Assembly: GCF_004769235.1 (NCBI RefSeq)
Contig: NZ_RQFG01000005.1
Coordinates: forward strand, 806,001 to 870,000
Origin: Leptospira kanakyensis
Lineage (GTDB): Bacteria; Spirochaetota; Leptospiria; Leptospirales; Leptospiraceae
DNA: 64,000 nt
Direction of reading: 5' to 3'
Part shown: positions 1 to 7,498 of the stretch, in pieces
Layout of the letters: each line of letters starts with the position of its first letter
How positions within the stretch are numbered: position 1 is the stretch's first letter
Translations under genes and position numbers: made by a program
Notes under the pieces: generated by a model
The model's input: only the letters and a program-made list of their open reading frames with translations
What the model was told of the DNA's origin: nothing
The model's database searches: none

Positions 1-1
1 C

Positions 2-205
2 CAAGAAAAAACAATCCTTTTGAAACTTCCTGTTGAATTTAAAAAATTAGGATTTGGAACTCATGAAAAATTTGATGAAATAGCGGCAAAAATTCGCAAA
101 AAACAAGATATCCATACTTTACTTAAAGAAATGGATGAACTCACTCGTAATTGTGTCGCTTGTCATGCCAGTTACAAAATAGAACTTGAATCTGAAAAAA
201 AATAA
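2..205 (+). CDS. C-terminal end of a c-type cytochrome (partial)
   Basis: The reading frame is open to the left edge of the window, so the N-terminus lies outside; an internal TTG at 20 is not needed as a start. The visible 67 residues are charged and helical and end with a CVACH haem-c motif about 17 residues from the C-terminus. A haem motif close to the C-terminus is the arrangement of class II cytochromes (cytochrome c' type). The gene is followed after 19 bp by two membrane proteins in the same direction, so it probably belongs to the same respiratory group. The exact family cannot be fixed from this fragment. Confidence 0.6.
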   Translation, partial: QEKTILLKLPVEFKKLGFGTHEKFDEIAAKIRKKQDIHTLLKEMDELTRNCVACHASYKIELESEKK

Positions 206-224
206 TTCTAAGTAAATATAGATT

Positions 225-632
225 ATGCCAAAAATTTCAAGATACTTTATCAAATCAGGATTGTTGTATCTTTTATTTGGTGTTTTATTTTATTTTCTCT
301 CAGAATTTCCAGGTATAAAATGGGAAATTCATTTAATGCCTGTTTATTGGCATTTGATTGCCTTGGGATGGATCACACAAATCATCATTGGGGTGTCCCT
401 TTGGATGTATCCGAAAGGAAACAAGTCGACGTCCAAAGATGGATCAGTACTTGCTTGGATGGCATATTTTTCCTTAAATCTTGGTCTTATCCTTAGAATC
501 TTTTCCGAACCTTGGATTTACCAACATCGAGAGATTTTAATTTTACCATTTTGTCTATCTGTGTTTTTACAATTTACGGGAATCCTTTGTTATGTATTAG
601 AAATTTGGCCAAGGTTAAAATCACAAAAATAG
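225..632 (+). CDS. Four-helix membrane protein, haem-copper oxidase subunit I-like (small)
   Basis: This 135-residue protein has four hydrophobic segments. A conserved-looking helix reads HLIALGWITQ followed by GVSLWMYP; the single His in this position and the WMYP ending resemble small CcoN/NorB-like proteins found near respiratory and denitrification genes. The following gene is a diverged copy of the same plan, three bases downstream. Only the fold and membrane location are well supported. Haem binding by the helix-two histidine is an inference, and no enzyme activity should be assumed because the full set of oxidase histidines is absent. Confidence 0.55.
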   Translation: MPKISRYFIKSGLLYLLFGVLFYFLSEFPGIKWEIHLMPVYWHLIALGWITQIIIGVSLWMYPKGNKSTSKDGSVLAWMAYFSLNLGLILRIFSEPWIYQHREILILPFCLSVFLQFTGILCYVLEIWPRLKSQK

Positions 633-635
633 ATT

Positions 636-1043
636 ATGTTTCCCATTCCATCTATTTGGCTCATCCGAATTTCGCTGATTTACCTTTTACTAGGAACCTC
701 TCTCGGGGCCATCCTCATGTTAAACAAAACCTTTGTTTTGAGTCCTGAAATATGGAGACTCCTACCTTTACATTATTCTATTGTTATATGGGGATTTTTG
801 ATTCAATTCATTATGGGGAACGCTTATTGGATGTTCCCCAAACACATGTCAGAATATCCCAGAGGTTCGACAATAGAGATATGGTTTTTATTTTATAGTT
901 ACAATTTAGGTCTTATTTTGTACTTATTTACAAAATTTTTAGATCCAACTAACCATCTAATTTTATTTGGAAAATTTCTAATTTTTTTAGGAATCGTTAG
1001 TTTTATTAAACTAATATGGGTTAGATCCATTACCTACAGATAA
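636..1043 (+). CDS. Four-helix membrane protein, paralogue of the preceding gene
   Basis: Same length (135 residues) and topology as the gene just upstream. It has an equivalent His-containing helix ending in YWMFP and a similar third helix (YNLGLIL here, LNLGLIL in its neighbour). The two are almost certainly a tandem duplication that may form a heterodimer. The start ATG lies three bases after the previous stop, which suggests translational coupling. The function is unknown; a role in the quinol or cytochrome side of anaerobic respiration is inferred from the neighbouring cytochrome and the nos operon. After it, 42 bp separate its stop from the FNR-type palindrome. Confidence 0.55.
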   Translation: MFPIPSIWLIRISLIYLLLGTSLGAILMLNKTFVLSPEIWRLLPLHYSIVIWGFLIQFIMGNAYWMFPKHMSEYPRGSTIEIWFLFYSYNLGLILYLFTKFLDPTNHLILFGKFLIFLGIVSFIKLIWVRSITYR

Positions 1044-1085
1044 ACTGTAGATCCGAATACTTTTTTATCAAAAAATTAACCACAA

Positions 1086-1099
1086 TTGATTTAGATCAA
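1086..1099. promoter_or_regulatory. FNR/CRP-family binding site (perfect)
   Basis: The sequence TTGATTTAGATCAA is an exact match to the FNR consensus TTGAT-N4-ATCAA. It lies 70 bp before the ATG at 1169, in the gap after the paired membrane proteins. The same motif recurs before the nos operon and before the gene at 9077. FNR-family regulators (FNR, Dnr, NnrR type) bind such sites and activate under low oxygen or NO. Which regulator acts here is not visible. Confidence 0.75.
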
Positions 1100-1168
1100 T
1101 TCCTTACATGCCTAAATCATGGAAAACCTTCTGTGGCCAATACATCCAGAAGGTTAGGGTTAGAAAAG

Positions 1169-1429
1169 ATGGACAAACCAATAGATCCAACGGATTTCTC
1201 TGAGTCTATAGAAGACTATCATCGTCAGGGAGATCAAATTTTATCCATCATTTATGAAATCCAAAGTTCACAAACACTATCGGGACAAAACAATGAAGAA
1301 CTTCAAAAGTATATAAACTTATTAATAGAAGAAGTGAATCGAATGAAGGGAAATGATATTCATTTAGCAAAAAATGCCAAATTAAATCTCATCAAAACAA
1401 TAGCTAAATTTTCATTATACTTTGAATGA
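1169..1429 (+). CDS. Small acidic helical protein of unknown function
   Basis: The protein has 86 residues from ATG 1169. A GTG at 1133 would add 12 residues, but those look like untranslated leader and place the start closer to the FNR-type site. The protein is soluble, without Cys or His clusters, and almost entirely predicted helix, with a spacing of hydrophobic residues compatible with a small helical bundle. I do not recognise the family. A perfect FNR box upstream and a hemerythrin gene facing it from downstream suggest it is made under low oxygen or nitrosative conditions. Its stop codon is inside a strong hairpin. Confidence 0.5.
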   Translation: MDKPIDPTDFSESIEDYHRQGDQILSIIYEIQSSQTLSGQNNEELQKYINLLIEEVNRMKGNDIHLAKNAKLNLIKTIAKFSLYFE

Positions 1430-1442
1430 ACAAAGTATAATG
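1413..1442. terminator. 12-bp perfect hairpin between convergent genes
   Basis: CATTATACTTTG (1413-1424) and CAAAGTATAATG (1431-1442) are perfect inverted repeats around a 6-base loop. The hairpin sits between the small gene ending at 1429 and the hemerythrin gene ending at 1451 on the other strand. It is symmetric, so it could end transcripts from both sides. A proper T-run is missing on either side, so it may instead be an mRNA 3'-end stabiliser. Confidence 0.5.
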
Positions 1443-1450
1443 AACAAACT

Positions 1451-1888
1451 TTAAATATTAAATTTAATGTACGGTTTGTAATCCATATCCTCTTTTAGAA
1501 TATGATTTGTCAGCCATGCACGTAAAAAATTAAGAAGGTCACCAAAAAATTGATCTAACTCAGCATCATTTGTGAGAAGATTACCAGATGTTAGACGGTT
1601 CTTTAATTCTAAAATTTTATCTGTGAACCTGTCGTGTTGTTTTTTATGAGCTTCCAATTCAGGATATTGGTTTAATTCCATCACACGTTCTTCAATTAAA
1701 AAATGACTGAGTGTGTAATCTTCTAATTCGGAAACCGCATCCAACAATATTCTCGATTTCCCTGAAAGATGTTCTTTGTTTTCATCATAAACTGTTTCAA
1801 TATTATTGATCAATCGAAAGAGTTTTTTATGTTGAGAATCAATCTCTGAAATATTCGTTTCGTATTTCGAATCCCATTTTGTAACCAT
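1451..1888 (-). CDS. Bacteriohemerythrin
   Basis: This 145-residue single-domain protein carries all seven expected di-iron ligands of the hemerythrin family: His20, His62, Glu66, His81, His85, His129 and Asp134. The matching motifs are EIDSQHKKL, HFLIEERVM, HKKQH and LTNHILKEDMDY. Such proteins bind O2 and, in several bacteria, NO, and deliver or buffer oxygen in the cytoplasm. No signal peptide or sensor domain is attached. It is transcribed away from the nos operon, sharing the 321-bp intergenic region. A role next to nitrous oxide reduction (oxygen or NO buffering) is an inference from position. Confidence 0.9.
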   Translation of the reverse strand: MVTKWDSKYETNISEIDSQHKKLFRLINNIETVYDENKEHLSGKSRILLDAVSELEDYTLSHFLIEERVMELNQYPELEAHKKQHDRFTDKILELKNRLTSGNLLTNDAELDQFFGDLLNFLRAWLTNHILKEDMDYKPYIKFNI

Positions 1889-2103
1889 GAGAAAAACCTC
1901 GTTAATTCAGGATTTTGTAGCCTCCTTAGAGAACAAGTGATAATCCCTAAGAATAGACCAAGGTCAGCTTGCTCAATCCAATTAACTATAATTAGTATAA
2001 TTCTAATATTTTCACCTAAACCTAATCCTTCTGCAACGTAGATACAGTTTCAAACAAAGTAACCTCTTTGATTTCTGAATTAGAATCATCTCATTTCTAT
2101 TGA

Positions 2104-2117
2104 TTGATAAAAATCAA
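2104..2117. promoter_or_regulatory. FNR/CRP-family binding site (perfect)
   Basis: TTGATAAAAATCAA matches the FNR consensus exactly. It is 34 bp (centre to centre) upstream of the second site at 2138 and 92 bp before the first gene of the nos operon. The pair suggests cooperative or dual control of the operon. Confidence 0.75.
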
Positions 2118-2137
2118 TAAGAATGATTCCTCCCCTC

Positions 2138-2151
2138 TTGACCTAGATCAA
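2138..2151. promoter_or_regulatory. FNR/CRP-family binding site (one mismatch)
   Basis: TTGACCTAGATCAA differs from the consensus by one base (TTGAC for TTGAT). Its centre is 65 bp before the ATG at 2210. If it acts as a class II site at -41.5, transcription would start near 2186, leaving a leader of about 24 bases, which is reasonable. Confidence 0.7.
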
Positions 2152-2209
2152 TGTAGTTTCGTTCATTCTGGCATCTCATGGTAAGTGAACCAATAAGTGG
2201 GCGGTATAT

Positions 2210-2773
2210 ATGAACAAAAAAAATTTTCAAATTATAACAATCACAATTGTCACCTATCTTTTATTAGTCGGTGTAAGTTGTGGAAAAAGTGAAGATTCGA
2301 ATTCAGGCAAAGGAATTTCCGCCGTTGCCGATGACAAATCACAACAAGACGTTCTAAAGATTGCTTTGGGTTCTAAAGACCATACAACCCTTGTAACTGC
2401 AGTTCAAGCCGCCGGCTTAGTGGATTCGCTCGCGAACCAAGGTCCATTCACTGTGTTTGCTCCAACGAATGATGCATTTGCAAAGTTACCAGCAGGTACT
2501 GTGGATGACCTTCTAAAACCAAGCCAAAAAGATTCATTAAAGAATATATTAGAATACCATGTTGTGGTGGGTAACCTAACTGAATCCATTTTGAAATCGG
2601 AGTTCACTGGTAAAGATGATGAACTCGGTATGGCAAACGGAAGCCATACAAAGGTTTCCTTAAAAAATGGAAAGGTTATGATCAACGGAGCTACCATCAT
2701 TGCATCCATTCCTGCAACAAACGGGATCATCCATGTGGTAGACACTGTTTTGTTACCACCAGCAAAGAAATGA
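2210..2773 (+). CDS. FAS1 (fasciclin) domain lipoprotein
   Basis: The 187-residue protein starts with a lipoprotein signal peptide, with Cys24 after LLVGVS as the likely lipidation site. A single FAS1 domain occupies roughly residues 48-185, seen in motifs such as GPFTVFAPTNDAFAKLP, ILEYHVV and NGIIHVVDTVLLP. FAS1 domains mediate binding to surfaces, proteins or small ligands; no catalytic function is implied. It is the first gene after the FNR-type sites and is followed by a cytochrome and nosZ with a 30-bp gap, so it looks like part of the nos operon. What it does for N2O reduction is unknown. Confidence 0.85.
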   Translation: MNKKNFQIITITIVTYLLLVGVSCGKSEDSNSGKGISAVADDKSQQDVLKIALGSKDHTTLVTAVQAAGLVDSLANQGPFTVFAPTNDAFAKLPAGTVDDLLKPSQKDSLKNILEYHVVVGNLTESILKSEFTGKDDELGMANGSHTKVSLKNGKVMINGATIIASIPATNGIIHVVDTVLLPPAKK

Positions 2774-2803
2774 TAAGTAATAAAATACCAAGGAGTATTT
2801 AAG

Positions 2804-3265
2804 ATGAACCTTTCAAAATTAAACGGAGTGCCCTTCCGATTCAAAATCGGATTCGTATTAGGTCTCTTCGTCAGTATGACAATCATATCCTGTGGAGGAG
2901 ATAAAACTGAGGAAACACCAACATCTAATGCTAGTTCTAAGGGAATAGGGCCAGTGAAATCCGTTAGCATCGGAGCATTAGACCAAACAATGGCAGATCG
3001 TGGTAAAAAACAATTTGAAGCAAAGTGTTCGGCTTGTCACAAATTTGAAGAAAAGGTTGTAGGGCCTGCTCTTCAAGATGTAACACTCCGCAGAACGCCA
3101 GAGTGGATTATGAATATGATTCTAAATCCAATAGAGATGACTCAAAAAGATCCCATTGGACAAGAGTTACTCGGCGAACACTTAACTCAAATGACATTTC
3201 AAAACATAAAGGAAGAAGAGGCCCGCGAGATCCTCGAGTACTTCCGCAAGATGGATTTAAAATAG
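2804..3265 (+). CDS. Mono-haem cytochrome c lipoprotein
   Basis: This 153-residue protein has a signal peptide with likely lipidated Cys30 (TIISCGG) and a haem-c motif CSACH at residues 75-79. Methionines in the C-terminal half (for example in NPIEMTQ and LTQMTF) are candidates for the distal haem ligand. It sits 8 bp before nosZ and so is the likely electron donor to the CuA site of nitrous-oxide reductase. This would replace the NosC1/C2 cytochromes of other clade II clusters; that role is inferred from position. The start has a good purine-rich site (AAGGAG) 10 bases upstream. Confidence 0.85.
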   Translation: MNLSKLNGVPFRFKIGFVLGLFVSMTIISCGGDKTEETPTSNASSKGIGPVKSVSIGALDQTMADRGKKQFEAKCSACHKFEEKVVGPALQDVTLRRTPEWIMNMILNPIEMTQKDPIGQELLGEHLTQMTFQNIKEEEAREILEYFRKMDLK

Positions 3266-3273
3266 GTAACTAT

Positions 3274-5193
3274 ATGTTAAAAAAATCAAATTTAATACTT
3301 GTTACACTTGGAATTTCTCTTTTTGCTTTCGTTCCGAATTGCAAAAAGGGAGCAGCAACGGCAACACTTGCTTCCGATGCAGCTTCTCGAGTGTATGTGG
3401 CTCCAGGAGAAAAGGACGAAGTGTACGCATTTTTATCTGGTGGATTTAGCGGTCAAATGTCCGTTTACGGAATTCCATCCGCAAGATTGTTTAAAATCAT
3501 TCCTGTATTCTCAGTTTTTCCTGAAAACGGATATGGATTTGATGAAGAAACCAAAGATATGTTAAAAACAACTCATGGATATGTTCCATGGGATGATAGC
3601 CATCACGTTGAAGCATCTATGACCGATGGAAAACAAGATGGTCGTTGGGTGTTCTTAAATGCAAACAACACACCGAGACTTGCAAGGATTGATCTAAAAT
3701 CTTTTGAAACAAAAGAAATTTTAGAAATCCCCAATACTGCAGGAAACCATGCATCTCCATTTGCTACTGAAAACACAGAGTATCTAATGGCAGCCACTCG
3801 TTTCTCTGTTCCAATTCCGCAAGCAAGTGTCGCTGTGGATAGTTTTTCCAAAGGTGGATTCAAAGGTACCATCTCGATGGTAAAGGTAGATAAAAACACA
3901 GGACGACTTTCAATTGAACTACAAGTTCTTGTTCCTGGTTTTGACTATGACCTATCTCGTTGTGGTAAAAAGAAATCTCATGACTGGTGTTTCTTCAGTA
4001 GTTATAACTCTGAACAAGCACATAAAATGTTAGAAGTTGGTGCTTCTAAAAAAGATAAAGACTTTATCTTGGCATTCAACTGGGTACGTGCTAAAGAATG
4101 TAAAGACCAAGGAAAGGCTTATAACTTTGGTGGTGAATACGTAAACAACTTTAGAGAAGAAAATAAACCTGCCGTATCAACTAAGTTAAGCGGTGTGAAG
4201 ATGTTAAATCCGAAAGATTGTCCAGGTATGATGTATTATATGCCTACACCGAAAAGTCCACACGGAACAGACGTTGATTCCACTGGAGAATACATTGTTG
4301 GTGGAGGAAAGTTAGCATCCGTAATCCCTGTTCACTCCTTTAGCAAAATGATCGAGGTAAAAGACAAAAAGGAACATCATTCGACTGAAATCGAAGGAAT
4401 TCCTGTTCTTAAATATGAATCAACACTTGCAGGCGAAGTACAAAAACCATGTCTTGGTCCATTACATACGGAGTTTGATGGTCAAGGGTATGCTTATACA
4501 TCTTGTTTCGTAAGTTCTGAAGTTGTAAAATGGAAACTAGGAACTTGGGAAGTAGTACAACATCTTCCTGCTTATTATAGTGTAGGTCACTTATCGATTG
4601 TTGGTGGTAGTTCCACTGAACCTTATGGTAAGTATCTCATTGCAATGAACAAAATTACCAAAGATAGATATTTGCCTGTTGGTATGGAATTACCACAAAG
4701 TGCACAACTTTATGATATCTCATCTGGTAAAGCGGAGTTGTTGTCAGACTTTCCTACTGTAGGGGAACCACACTACTCACAAATGATTCCAGCAAAATTA
4801 CTTATGGATAAAACTGCTAAACTCTACCCGTTAGAGGAAAACAAACATCCATATGCTACAAAAAATGAAAACGAAGCAAGAATCGTAAGACTTGGAAGTA
4901 CAATCCATATTTACATGACTGCGATTCGTTCCCATTTCAAACCGGATATCATTGAAGCAAGAACAGGGGAAACTTTATATTTCCACGTAACCAACTTGGA
5001 ACAAGATTATGATATTCCTCACGGTTTTGCAATCGGTGGAGCACCTAACATGACAAACTTACTCATCATGCCAGGGGAAACTAGAACCTTTAAATGGGTA
5101 GCCCCTAAACCGGGAGTGTATCCATTCTATTGCACTGACTTCTGTTCTGCTCTACACCAAGAGATGCAACAGTATATCCGAGTTAGTCCATAA
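3274..5193 (+). CDS. nosZ: Nitrous-oxide reductase, clade II (Sec-type)
   Basis: The enzyme reduces N2O to N2 in the periplasm. The ATG at 3274 gives 639 residues with a Sec-type signal (no twin-arginine motif), which is the hallmark of clade II. Cys23 after AFVPN could be lipidated under relaxed spirochaete rules. The beta-propeller carries the CuZ motif DDSHHVEASMTDG (His110, His111). The C-terminal cupredoxin domain has the CuA ligands Cys620, Cys624, His628 and Met631 in CTDFCSALHQEM. The frame stays open upstream into the cytochrome gene, but that part is just overlap in another frame. The gene follows a cytochrome c and precedes a NosB-like gene, so it is the core of the operon. Confidence 0.97.
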   Translation: MLKKSNLILVTLGISLFAFVPNCKKGAATATLASDAASRVYVAPGEKDEVYAFLSGGFSGQMSVYGIPSARLFKIIPVFSVFPENGYGFDEETKDMLKTTHGYVPWDDSHHVEASMTDGKQDGRWVFLNANNTPRLARIDLKSFETKEILEIPNTAGNHASPFATENTEYLMAATRFSVPIPQASVAVDSFSKGGFKGTISMVKVDKNTGRLSIELQVLVPGFDYDLSRCGKKKSHDWCFFSSYNSEQAHKMLEVGASKKDKDFILAFNWVRAKECKDQGKAYNFGGEYVNNFREENKPAVSTKLSGVKMLNPKDCPGMMYYMPTPKSPHGTDVDSTGEYIVGGGKLASVIPVHSFSKMIEVKDKKEHHSTEIEGIPVLKYESTLAGEVQKPCLGPLHTEFDGQGYAYTSCFVSSEVVKWKLGTWEVVQHLPAYYSVGHLSIVGGSSTEPYGKYLIAMNKITKDRYLPVGMELPQSAQLYDISSGKAELLSDFPTVGEPHYSQMIPAKLLMDKTAKLYPLEENKHPYATKNENEARIVRLGSTIHIYMTAIRSHFKPDIIEARTGETLYFHVTNLEQDYDIPHGFAIGGAPNMTNLLIMPGETRTFKWVAPKPGVYPFYCTDFCSALHQEMQQYIRVSP

Positions 5194-5198
5194 CTGAT

Positions 5199-5810
5199 AT
5201 GAAAACTTTACTTTTCCAAACGTTAAGTAAAAGAAACCGGCTCCTAATCTTAGGAGTCGGTTTAGTCCTTTTAGCCGTTTATTTGATTCCTATTTGGTCG
5301 ATTTCCATTTCAGCACCACAGTACCCTGAAGGACTCGGCATGCATATTTGGATCAATCAAATCACTGGTGCCACACCCTATGATCTAAAAAACATCAATC
5401 TTCTAAACCATTATATTGGTATGCAGGAAATTGTTTCGGAATCCATTCCAGAACTTCTTTTTATGCCGTATGTTCTTGGTTATTTGATCTTTGGTGCGTT
5501 TGTAACAGAACTCTATCCTAAAGTTGGGATGGCAATTCTTGGAATCATTAATTTGATCTTCGTGGGACTAGTTGGACTTTCTGATTTTTGGAGATGGGAA
5601 TATAACTATGGACACAATTTAAATCCAGAAGCACCAATCATCATTGAAGGAATGGCTTACCAACCTCCTCTTCTTGGCTGCAAGGTGATGTTAAACATTA
5701 CTGCTTGTAGTTATCCTTCATATGGTGGTATGATTCTTGGTTTAAGTCTCGTCGTATTAGTTTATATTCTTTGGGATGAAAATCGAAGGAAAAAATCAAA
5801 TGTGGTTTAA
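5199..5810 (+). CDS. NosB-like integral membrane protein
   Basis: This 203-residue protein has about four membrane helices and a characteristic periplasmic segment containing APQYPEGLGMHIW and LLNHYIGM. Proteins of this plan directly follow nosZ in many clade II clusters (NosB position). Their exact role is not established, though a part in electron supply or enzyme maturation has been proposed. Two cysteines near residues 162 and 170 (GCKVMLNITAC) are notable. It starts 5 bp after nosZ and overlaps the nosL start by 11 bp. The assignment rests on both sequence pattern and position; the symbol is left empty because NosB proteins diverge strongly. Confidence 0.7.
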   Translation: MKTLLFQTLSKRNRLLILGVGLVLLAVYLIPIWSISISAPQYPEGLGMHIWINQITGATPYDLKNINLLNHYIGMQEIVSESIPELLFMPYVLGYLIFGAFVTELYPKVGMAILGIINLIFVGLVGLSDFWRWEYNYGHNLNPEAPIIIEGMAYQPPLLGCKVMLNITACSYPSYGGMILGLSLVVLVYILWDENRRKKSNVV

Positions 5811-6186
5811 GAGTTTCAAACTAATTTGTATTTCCCTCACAGTCGCGTTAGTGGGCTGTGGGGATGTTCGTCCAGAGCCATTGAATGTGGGGGAAGTCAA
5901 ATGTAGCCATTGTTCTATGTCTATTGTGGACATGCGATTTCATACCCAGCTCATCACATACAAAGGGAAAAGATATCACTTCGATGCCATTGAATGTATG
6001 GATCAATTTCAAAAACAAAAAGATTTAAAAATAAAAAATATTTGGGTTACGAATTATTTAAATAAAAGTGAATTTATCCCGAAAGACGAAGCCATCATCA
6101 TCCATTCAGACAAAATTCGTTCACCAATGGGAGCGGGACTTGCCGCTTTTAAAACTCATGAAGACTCTTCCCCATTTCAAAATTAA
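5800..6186 (+). CDS. nosL: NosL copper-binding lipoprotein
   Basis: NosL delivers Cu(I) for assembly of the NosZ copper centres on the outer face of the inner membrane. The ATG at 5800 gives 128 residues, with a purine-rich site (GAAGGAAAAA) just upstream and a signal peptide ending at lipobox LVGC (Cys20). An earlier ATG at 5776 would add eight charged residues ahead of the signal and is less likely. The metal-binding motif KCSHCSM lies at residues 34-40. It overlaps the preceding gene by 11 bp and nosD by 29 bp, indicating a tightly coupled operon. Confidence 0.9.
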   Translation: MWFKSFKLICISLTVALVGCGDVRPEPLNVGEVKCSHCSMSIVDMRFHTQLITYKGKRYHFDAIECMDQFQKQKDLKIKNIWVTNYLNKSEFIPKDEAIIIHSDKIRSPMGAGLAAFKTHEDSSPFQN

Positions 6187-7498
6187 AAGGGATTATCGTA
6201 GAACCCATTTGAATCATAAAATAAATCAAAATCATAACCGCATCTTTTTCAAAGGGAAATGTCTCTTTTCTATTCTTTCATTTATTCTTTATTCCACTTT
6301 CTCAATAGATCCATTATTTGCCAAAACTCTTTCTGTATGTACAGATTGTACAATAAAAACAGTCAAAAATGCAATTGTTCTCGCACAAAATGGAGATGTC
6401 ATTCAAATCCAATCAGGAATCTACAAAGAAGGTTTTTTACCTATTACTAAATCCATTTCCATCATTGGAGAGGAAGGTGTTGTGATTGATGGACTCAAAG
6501 AAAAACATGTATTGGGAGTTTATGCCAATGGTGTTCGTATCAAAAATTTAAAAGTTATAGGCAGTGGAATTTCAGATCTAAGTGAGTTTGCCGGTGTACA
6601 TGCGGAGAAAGTCAAAGATTGTTTTTTTGAAAATTTAATTCTAGAAGACAATGTCTACGGATTTTATTTAGCCGAAACTACAAACTGCACACTCAAAAAC
6701 AATACTTCCATAGGAAACGCAGAAAATGAAGTCCTCGGTGGAAATGGAATCCATCTTTGGTCAGCAAGCCATAACCAAATGATCGGAAACAAATTAAAAA
6801 AACACCGTGATGGCATATATTTAGAATTCTCAGAACATCTAGAAATTCATAACAATGAAGCAGAAGAAAACATTCGTTACGGAATGCACTTTATGTTTTC
6901 TAACCACAATCAATTCAGCAAAAACACTTTTAAAAACAACTCTGCTGGTGTTGCCGTGATGTATAGCAAAGACATCAATATGCAAGATAATACATTTATG
7001 GACAACTGGGGAGAAAGTTCTAATGGAATCCTACTCAAAGACATTGCAGATAGTACACTATCTAAAAATCGATTTGAAGGAAACACCATTGCTGTGTTTG
7101 CTGATGGAATCACCAATATCAACTTCCAAAACAATAACTTTATCAATAATGGATGGGGGCTCAAAATTCTTGGAAATACGGATAATAACAAAATCATAAA
7201 TAATAATTTTATTAAAAATGTATTTGATATAAGTACCAATACGAAATCTACAACTAATGAATTTAAAAATAACTATTGGGATCATTACGAAGGATACGAT
7301 TTAGATAACGACCAAATTGGTGATGTGCCACATAAAACAATTCATTTTTTCGGATACTGGATCGCTGTGTATCCATTTCTTATGGTACTTTATGAATCGC
7401 CAGTGGTTCTTTTTTTACAAGGAATTGAAAAGGCTTTCCCGATTGTCACACCAATCGAATTTGAAGACCAACATCCAAGGATGAAGGAGAGAATATGA
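6158..7498 (+). CDS. nosD: NosD periplasmic copper-processing protein
   Basis: NosD works with the NosFY ABC transporter to supply sulfur for the CuZ centre of nitrous-oxide reductase. The protein is a right-handed beta-helix with many short repeats (for example NNTSIGN, NHNQF, NNNFI) spread over residues 80-390, typical of the CASH/NosD family. From ATG 6158 it has 446 residues with about 33 residues before the hydrophobic signal segment, which is long. A TTG at 6209 would give a shorter leader. The overlap with nosL (29 bp) makes the true start uncertain. Its stop overlaps the nosF start in ATGA. Confidence 0.9.
   Translation: MKTLPHFKIKRDYRRTHLNHKINQNHNRIFFKGKCLFSILSFILYSTFSIDPLFAKTLSVCTDCTIKTVKNAIVLAQNGDVIQIQSGIYKEGFLPITKSISIIGEEGVVIDGLKEKHVLGVYANGVRIKNLKVIGSGISDLSEFAGVHAEKVKDCFFENLILEDNVYGFYLAETTNCTLKNNTSIGNAENEVLGGNGIHLWSASHNQMIGNKLKKHRDGIYLEFSEHLEIHNNEAEENIRYGMHFMFSNHNQFSKNTFKNNSAGVAVMYSKDINMQDNTFMDNWGESSNGILLKDIADSTLSKNRFEGNTIAVFADGITNINFQNNNFINNGWGLKILGNTDNNKIINNNFIKNVFDISTNTKSTTNEFKNNYWDHYEGYDLDNDQIGDVPHKTIHFFGYWIAVYPFLMVLYESPVVLFLQGIEKAFPIVTPIEFEDQHPRMKERI

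Larger units (their letters stand above)
1889..2209. other. Divergent intergenic region with two FNR-type sites
   Basis: This 321-bp gap separates the divergent hemerythrin and nos genes. It contains two FNR-type palindromes (2104-2117 and 2138-2151) on the nos side and no convincing ORF. The 200 bp nearest hemerythrin are A/T-rich, and I see no clear sigma-70 pair or RNA structure there. Confidence 0.6.

Noticed and set aside
2404..2970. 188-residue open frame on the minus strand over the FAS1 and cytochrome genes
   Set aside because: Antisense shadow of two clear genes on the plus strand; no domain and no ribosome site.
3103..3273. In-frame extension of nosZ 57 codons upstream
   Set aside because: It lies wholly inside the cytochrome c gene in another frame, and the signal peptide begins at ATG 3274, so 3274 is the start.
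6158..7498. Short repeats inside nosD as a possible repeat array
   Set aside because: They are the protein's beta-helix coils (Asn-rich), diverged at DNA level, not a DNA repeat or CRISPR array.
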